A stretch of 23,201 nucleotides of DNA from Phytophthora quininea (taxonomy: Eukaryota; Oomycota; Peronosporomycetes; Peronosporales; Peronosporaceae), in contig JAAVTG010000233.1 in NCBI GenBank assembly GCA_011947345.1, positions 1 through 23,201 of the forward strand, in the 5' to 3' direction. Below, piece after piece: positions 18,633-23,201 of the stretch. Position 1 is the first letter of the stretch. Each line of letters begins with the position of its first letter. A program made the translations under genes and the position numbers. The notes under the pieces are model-generated. The model was not told where the DNA came from, did no database searches, and worked only from the letters and a program-made list of their open reading frames with translations.

Positions 18633-19366
18633 ATGGATATCGACCGAGTGAAGAGGGCTCTATCGGCCCTGGAACCAATGAGCAGCGAGGATGACTCCAG
18701 TCAGCCTGTGGTGGTGTTCGAGTCGATCCGTCGACGAGAGTTCAAGTGTTGGCTGGAGACGCATGAAGGAGTCCTTCGACGCTGGCAATACGAGCCTCTT
18801 AGCGACGACTCCGGACGCGTCGTGGTCTACAACTTTCCGACCGAAGTTCACGAAGCGACAGCGGGGGAGATTATAAACAACGTTCTCTCCGAGGTTGTTG
18901 CGTTAACCGGGAGGATTCAAGTCATGAAGACTCTCAGCATCCAGGCATCGCCCACGTGCGACGTCGGGATCGCGAGCAAGAACCCGACGGAGGACTCAAA
19001 CCGAAGACTGCGAGAGCTGGCGCTTCGCCATCTCTTGTCGTTGAAGTCGCGTACACGAACGAATCGTGGCGGGGACTGGAAGACAAACTGGAGCGCTGGA
19101 TGTGTCCTAGTACTAACGTGCAAGTTGCCATCGGCATCCAGATCTACGCTTCTCGCAAGAGAATTGTCATCTACCAACGTGGTGAAGGCCGCAAAGAGCA
19201 AGACTTTGCTGCGGGTGAGGTAGGATCGGTCTCGTTCCCACTCCACATGTTGTTCCAAGGAGCAGGCGCTACAATGCCCGACGCATTGGAAGAACATGAA
19301 GACTCTCTGATCAGTATCGACTTGCAAGAACTGGCAGCAATGATCGATCACCTAGTGCAGCACTAA
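18633..19366 (+). CDS. Uma2-like PD-(D/E)XK nuclease-family protein (one frame break)
   Basis: Begins at ATG 18633 (MDIDRVKRALSALEPMSSED). The second half carries the layout of the Uma2/'putative restriction endonuclease' family (DUF820): EPDGGLKPK (Asp of the first acidic motif), then SLVVEVAYTNESW (Glu after the beta strand), then LEDKLERW (Lys/helix) and VAIGIQIY. The first half with WQYEPLSDDSGRVVVYNFP and HEATAGEIINNVLSEVVAL resembles the N-terminal part of the same fold. The frame is broken at the G run 18966-18968: four G instead of three gives CDVGDREQEPDGG without interruption. Family members in bacteria and some eukaryotes are predicted nucleases; substrate and role are unknown. It lies in the same orientation between two phytochelatin synthases, about 90 bases before the second one. 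No other gene here explains its presence. Confidence 0.72.
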
Positions 19367-19387
19367 CTAACCGACAGCTATTCATCC

Positions 19388-19405
19388 GCTCATCGACTTT
19401 GCTTT
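19388..19405 (+). promoter_or_regulatory. Candidate oomycete initiator element of synthase 2
   Basis: GCTCATCGACTTTGCTTT, about 55-70 bases before the ATG at 19458, resembles the oomycete core promoter initiator (GCTCATT followed by a pyrimidine-rich block). The match is loose, so this is only a candidate start site. Confidence 0.3.
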
Positions 19406-19457
19406 GCGTAGTTTTCTGAACTTTCTTGCCACACAATTCAAGACGAAGCAGACCACA

Positions 19458-20273
19458 ATGGAGAAGAAGAGCTGCTGCGTCAAGGCGACCAATGCCAAGC
19501 AGGAGCCAGCCAAGTCGCCCATGAAGCCCTCCTTCCACCGCCGGCTGCTGCCGGACGACTGCGTCGTCTTCTCCAGCCCCGAGGGCGTCCGACTGTTCAC
19601 GGAAGCCCTCAATAGCACGCACAACTACATGCAGATCTACTTTCCCCTGGCAGAGCAATTCGTGACGCAATCCGAGCCTGCCTACTGCGGCCTGGCGACC
19701 TTGGCCATGTGTCTGAACGCCCTGCAGATCGACCCAGGCAGACTCTGGAAAGGACCGTGGCGCTGGTTCAGTGAAGAGCTGCTAGACTGCTGCACGCCGC
19801 TCAGTGTCGCCAAGCAGCAGGGCATCACCATGTCGCAGTTTGTCTGCTTGGCACGCTGCAACGGCGCTGCAGCGGAGGACCACAGAGCAACCAACGACTT
19901 GACCGTCGAGCAGTTCCGAGACATCGTCAAGCACAGCTGTGCCACCAACGCGGAGATCGTCGCCATCAACTACAGCCGCAAGGTGCTGGGCCAGACTGGG
20001 GACGGCCACTTCTCGCCGATTGGGGGATACCATGCAGAACGGGACATGGTGCTGTTGATGGACGTGGCACGCTTCAAATACCCTCCTCACTGGGTGAAGC
20101 TGCCGCGAGTGTTCGAAGCCATGCAGCGAGTGGACCAGTCGATGAATTTGCCGCGTGGACTTGTGATTTTGAAGGAAAGTGTTCATGACGGAGAGGAGTT
20201 TCCTGCACCGTTGCCATGCTGCCCAGGAACTGCCAAGTCGGGGTGCTGTGACGATGATTCCAAGGAGAAGTAG
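19458..20273 (+). CDS. Phytochelatin synthase 2 (EC 2.3.2.15)
   Basis: Paralogue of the gene at 17502-18464 with the same reaction. From ATG 19458 (context CACAATGG, 271 residues) the triad is Cys77 (SEPAYCGLATL), His184 (GDGHFSPIGGY) and Asp202 (LLMDVARFKYPPHW), with identical spacing to copy 1. The N-terminus is short and Cys/Lys-bearing (MEKKSCCVKATNAK) and lacks the charged extension of copy 1. The C-terminus is about 40 residues with two Cys pairs (LPCCPG and SGCCDDDSKEK), which could bind metal in place of the longer plant C-terminal domain. The frame is intact. A 65-base tract (20001-20065) is identical to copy 1 (18132-18196) including synonymous sites, unlike the flanks, suggesting gene conversion. 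In-frame TTG codons upstream are ignored. Confidence 0.95.
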   Translation: MEKKSCCVKATNAKQEPAKSPMKPSFHRRLLPDDCVVFSSPEGVRLFTEALNSTHNYMQIYFPLAEQFVTQSEPAYCGLATLAMCLNALQIDPGRLWKGPWRWFSEELLDCCTPLSVAKQQGITMSQFVCLARCNGAAAEDHRATNDLTVEQFRDIVKHSCATNAEIVAINYSRKVLGQTGDGHFSPIGGYHAERDMVLLMDVARFKYPPHWVKLPRVFEAMQRVDQSMNLPRGLVILKESVHDGEEFPAPLPCCPGTAKSGCCDDDSKEK

Positions 20274-20309
20274 GAGCTTGAAGCTTTCTGGGAGTACTTC
20301 CTAACAGAT

Positions 20310-20315
20310 AATAAA
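20310..20315 (+). terminator. AATAAA polyadenylation signal after synthase 2
   Basis: AATAAA about 37 bases after the stop codon of the second phytochelatin synthase, in an AT-rich stretch that also holds the end of the converging repetitive gene about 40 bases later. Confidence 0.5.
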
Positions 20316-20354
20316 CCATGGTTGTTTTATATTATTGTACGCAACATGAAGATC

Positions 20355-23201
20355 CTACGGCGTGAACTGGACGGTGCGCCACGAAGACGAACTAACACCA
20401 CCATTACTGGTAGTACTCGTACAAATGTACAAGTTGGCTCCGTCGAACCGCAAATCGCCGATGGTGCAGCCGGTGCTACCTGTAGTTGGAGCAGTGGTGC
20501 TTCCAATGTTGAGGATTGGGTCCGTAAATCCAGCGTTGGAGCTTGCCACCCCCAACTTTACCGTTTTCAAGAAGCTGGTCGCTCCAGCAAAGCTAACTGC
20601 TGTTGTGGAGGAGAAGCCCACACTTGTTCCGGAGAAGCTGGCTGGGTTCGCGAACGTCGTCGTACTTGAGAAGGTAACAGCATCCGAAAAACGCACAGCT
20701 CCAGATAAATTGACGACAGTGGTTGTTGCTGAGGAGAAGTCGACGTTTGGCGCGACAATCGCCAGCTTTGGTGTTGATATCGCCAATGAAGTGGCACCAG
20801 TATGTTGCACAGACGCAATGTCCTGCGTTAGAGTGACCGTATTCGAGAGCTTTGTCGCACCAGCGATGCCAATTGCTGTAGTTGACGAAAAATCCACGTT
20901 TGTCCCCGAGAAGGAAGCTGTGTTGGAGAATGTGGCTGGATTCGCAAACGTCGTCGTGCTTGAGAAAGTAACAGCGCCCGAAAAACTCACAGCCCCGACA
21001 AATTGACGACGGTAGCGGGGTTGTGCCAGAGAAATCAACATCCGGCGCTACAATCGCTAGCTTCGGTGAGGTCGTCGATATCGTCAACGAAGTGGCACCA
21101 GTATGTTGTACAGAGGCAACGTCCTGTGTCAAGCTGACCGTATTCGAGAAAGTCGCCGTATTCGTGAAGCTGACGGCACCTGAAAAACCGACTGCCTTCG
21201 AAAAGCTTGCTGCTTCTGCGAAGGTGGCAGCGCTGGAAAACCCAATGGACCCCACTGTCGCCGTACCGGATGAGAATGTCATGGCGGGCGCGTTCACTGT
21301 CAGCTGTGTCGATGTTTTCACCGTCAACGATGTTCCGCTGTGGGCAACTGACGCCGTGTCGCTTTTCAAATTGAAAGGCCCATTGACACTGACGTCGCCA
21401 TTGCTGTACGACACCCCAAATAACGTTCCAGCACTGTTTGTCACGACAAAGTCGTTCAGCTTGACGGTCAAAGGGCCACCTCCCACATTGGTGTTCACGG
21501 CGTTCAGACTCAGCGCGCTGGTGGCCTTCAAGTCCAAGTTCGTCAGCGAGTTGATGCTCGCGTATTGAATATTGTCGATTGTCAACGCACTTGACGCCAC
21601 AGAGAGGAGAGCGACACCGCTCGGGTATTCAACTCGGAACGACCCGTGAGTTGAAGCAGAACTACCTTGTCCAGGAGTTACAACGATGGCACCGCCGTTG
21701 CCACTGCTGGCAGTGTTTGCGCCTGCTGTCAATTTAATTATTGCTCCTGTGCCTCCAACTAGGCCAGATGTCCCGAGTGCTACTTCAAAGTTCCCAGCAG
21801 TTCCTCCAGACGCAGCGCCAGTAGCAAACGACACTTTACCGGTACTGCCGGTGTTCGAATTGGCTCCTGTCCCGAAATCAAGATTGCCAGTCGTCCCTGT
21901 ACCCGTGGCGTCTCCACTGTGAACACCAATTCTGCCGGTAGCGAAATTGCTTGCTGCCGTGTCAGTTTTCAACTCCACCGCCGCGCTATTCCCCAACGTG
22001 TTCTTGCCGCCAGTGATTCGAACAGCACCACCGGAAGCTGTGCTGCCCTTACCAGCACCGCCAACAATGACGACGTCGCCTCCAGTGACTCCACCACCGC
22101 CAGTCAGCGATACAGCACCACCCGTGCCTGTTTGATGACCACTTTGACCAGCTGCTACGATGATTCCTCCACCAGTTACCGCGTCTCCTAGGCCCACAGA
22201 CAGAGTAATCGAACCTCCGCTGCCTCCTGTTGCACTCGATGTACTTAGCAAAATGGCCCCAGACCTCCGCCGAATGAAGCGCCTGTGGATAAAGTAAGAG
22301 AACCACTTACTGTTCCTACAGCCGTGCTGCCGGAATCCGCAGTGGCAATAGCAATGGACCCACTTGACACAGCAGTCCCACCACCACTCAATATGCTCAC
22401 AGCTCCCCAGAGGCAAGGGTTCCACCACCACCAGTGATTGAAATACCACCACCAGTGCTGCCGGATCCGCCGACAATATTCACGAGGCCTCCTACCTTCA
22501 AGCCACCACCAGCGAGTACGTTCAATGCCCCACCAACACCGTTGGCATTCTGGCTCCCGCCACTGATCAACTCGAGCTTCCCACTAGTCACAGCGCTCCC
22601 AGTTCCAGCTTGGATCTTGACATTTCCACCACTGCCGACGGCCGAGTTACCCGACGCTATGAGCACATCGCCTGAGGACCCAGCAGTCCCAGTAACTTGA
22701 CCAGACGACAACGTAACTTTGCCTGTGTCGAGACCAACGGAGTCGGAGGACGACACGAGCACAGCTCCCGAAGTAGCCGCACTACTCGCTCCACTAACGA
22801 TGCCAATGTTGCCGCCATGGTCTGAGCCTCCTGTTCCTCCGATAAACTTCACATCCCCGCCCGACTTTTTACCCTGGCCACCGGTAATGGTGACGCTGCC
22901 ACCAGTCCCGGTCGTTGCCGTTGTCTTTCCTCCAGTTATTGTCATCGCTCCTCCGTCAGATGTATCGCCATCACCAACAGTTAGAAGCACAGACCCACCG
23001 CTTCCACCGGTCGAGATTGCAGTGCCTAGCGTCAGCTGCCCGGAATTGCCACTGGCTGTTGTCCCTGACAACACGGACACCGATCCGCTTGCTTGCCCGG
23101 TAGCAACAGCGCTACCACTGCTAATCAGTATATTGCCACTCGCTGTACCGGAAGCGCTTCCTCCACTAGTGATGACAATGTCTCCACCTTTTGTTCCAGT
23201 T
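20355..23201 (-). CDS. Giant Gly/Ser/Thr-rich repetitive fibre-like protein, C-terminal part (four frame breaks)
   Basis: Minus-strand gene entering from beyond 23201 and ending at a stop at 20355-20357. From 23201 to about 21650 it is built from short repeats of the form GG-x-V-x-I-x-GG-x-G (GGSVTITGGQGKKSGGDVKF, GGGISITGGGG, GGDVVIVGGAGKG), typical of a beta-helix or beta-solenoid. A middle part (ASINSLTNLDLKATSALSLN) leads to larger repeats with GAVTFSSTTTFANPATFS and LTQDIASVQHTGATSL. The end, CTIGDLRFDGANLYIC plus SSSWRTVQF, resembles the terminal block of viral or phage fibre and other surface proteins. Breaks, each a four-base run where five fits: 22404-22407, 22257-22260, 21017-21020, 20993-20996; the last two are confirmed by the internal repeat. 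Third positions are richer in A/T than in the neighbouring genes. The role is unknown; a secreted or surface adhesive or structural protein is a guess, and the signal peptide would lie outside. Confidence 0.75.
20642..21152. repeat. Large tandem repeat inside the fibre-like gene (about 300-base unit)
   Basis: The stretch from 20642 recurs 294 bases later at 20936, and GTGGCACCAGTATGTTG at 20791 recurs at 21092. In protein terms LTQD(I/V)ASVQHTGATSL, PKLAIVAP(N/D)VDFS and TVVNLSGAV occur twice. The second unit has three extra codons but only seven extra bases, so two bases are missing from it, matching the two short homopolymers at 20993-20996 and 21017-21020. Confidence 0.85.

Noticed and set aside
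20362..21568. Long plus-strand open frames rich in Pro, Val and Ala opposite the fibre-like gene
   Set aside because: They are the antisense of Gly/Thr/Ser repeats, which produces stop-free Pro/Val/Ala frames; the minus strand has the repeat periodicity and the terminal domain.
1..23201. CRISPR arrays, tRNA, rRNA, integrase or phage genes
   Set aside because: No direct repeat-spacer pattern, cloverleaf-like sequence or conserved rRNA block was noticed; all recognisable genes are eukaryotic in style.

Overview
The window looks like nuclear DNA of an oomycete, most likely a Phytophthora-type peronosporalean. Evidence: two genes with the five-fold Cys/His repeat usually annotated in Phytophthora as 'WRKY19-like zinc finger', eukaryotic-type phytochelatin synthases, a Uma2-type nuclease, compact gene spacing, almost no introns and GC-rich third codon positions. 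No prokaryotic operon signals, tRNA, rRNA or CRISPR array were seen. Assignments rest on reading motifs, not on database searches.

Layout, left to right. (1) 1-120: 5' end of a CCDC43-like gene (minus). (2) 246-1374: a broken adenylate kinase gene (plus), converging with (3) 1380-6641: three tandem minus-strand copies of a roughly 12-segment membrane protein family that I cannot assign to a known transporter class; only the middle copy (3109-4722) is one open frame. (4) 6697-9484: an inverted duplication with about 608-base, nearly identical arms around a broken gene for tandem treble-clef zinc fingers plus a PD-(D/E)XK-like nuclease domain. (5) 9485-10509: junction debris, two short tandem repeats and a TATA-like site, no firm gene. 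(6) 10510-11400 (minus) and 14955-16476 (plus): two divergent WRKY19-like zinc finger genes, separated by 3.5 kb that holds a 38-base perfect palindrome and remnants of unrecognised coding sequence. (7) 17502-20273: two phytochelatin synthase paralogues on the plus strand with a Uma2-like nuclease gene between them. (8) 20355 to beyond 23201 (minus): a giant Gly/Ser/Thr-rich repetitive protein with a fibre-like C-terminal end.

The most important caution for any user: nearly every gene except the middle membrane copy and the two phytochelatin synthases is broken by one-base shifts, and these sit mostly in homopolymers. The dominant pattern is a run of four G or C where alignment to a paralogue, an internal repeat or a family motif calls for five. 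This looks like an assembly or sequencing signature, so most 'pseudogenes' here may be intact in the organism. Two in-frame stops are not explained that way: 323-325 in the adenylate kinase and 8127-8129 in the treble-clef gene.

Functional picture: a metal-detoxification pair (phytochelatin synthases), a putative DNA-binding pair (zinc fingers), a lineage-specific membrane protein array and two unrelated PD-(D/E)XK-type nuclease genes, the kind of mixed, duplication-rich neighbourhood expected in a plastic part of an oomycete chromosome.
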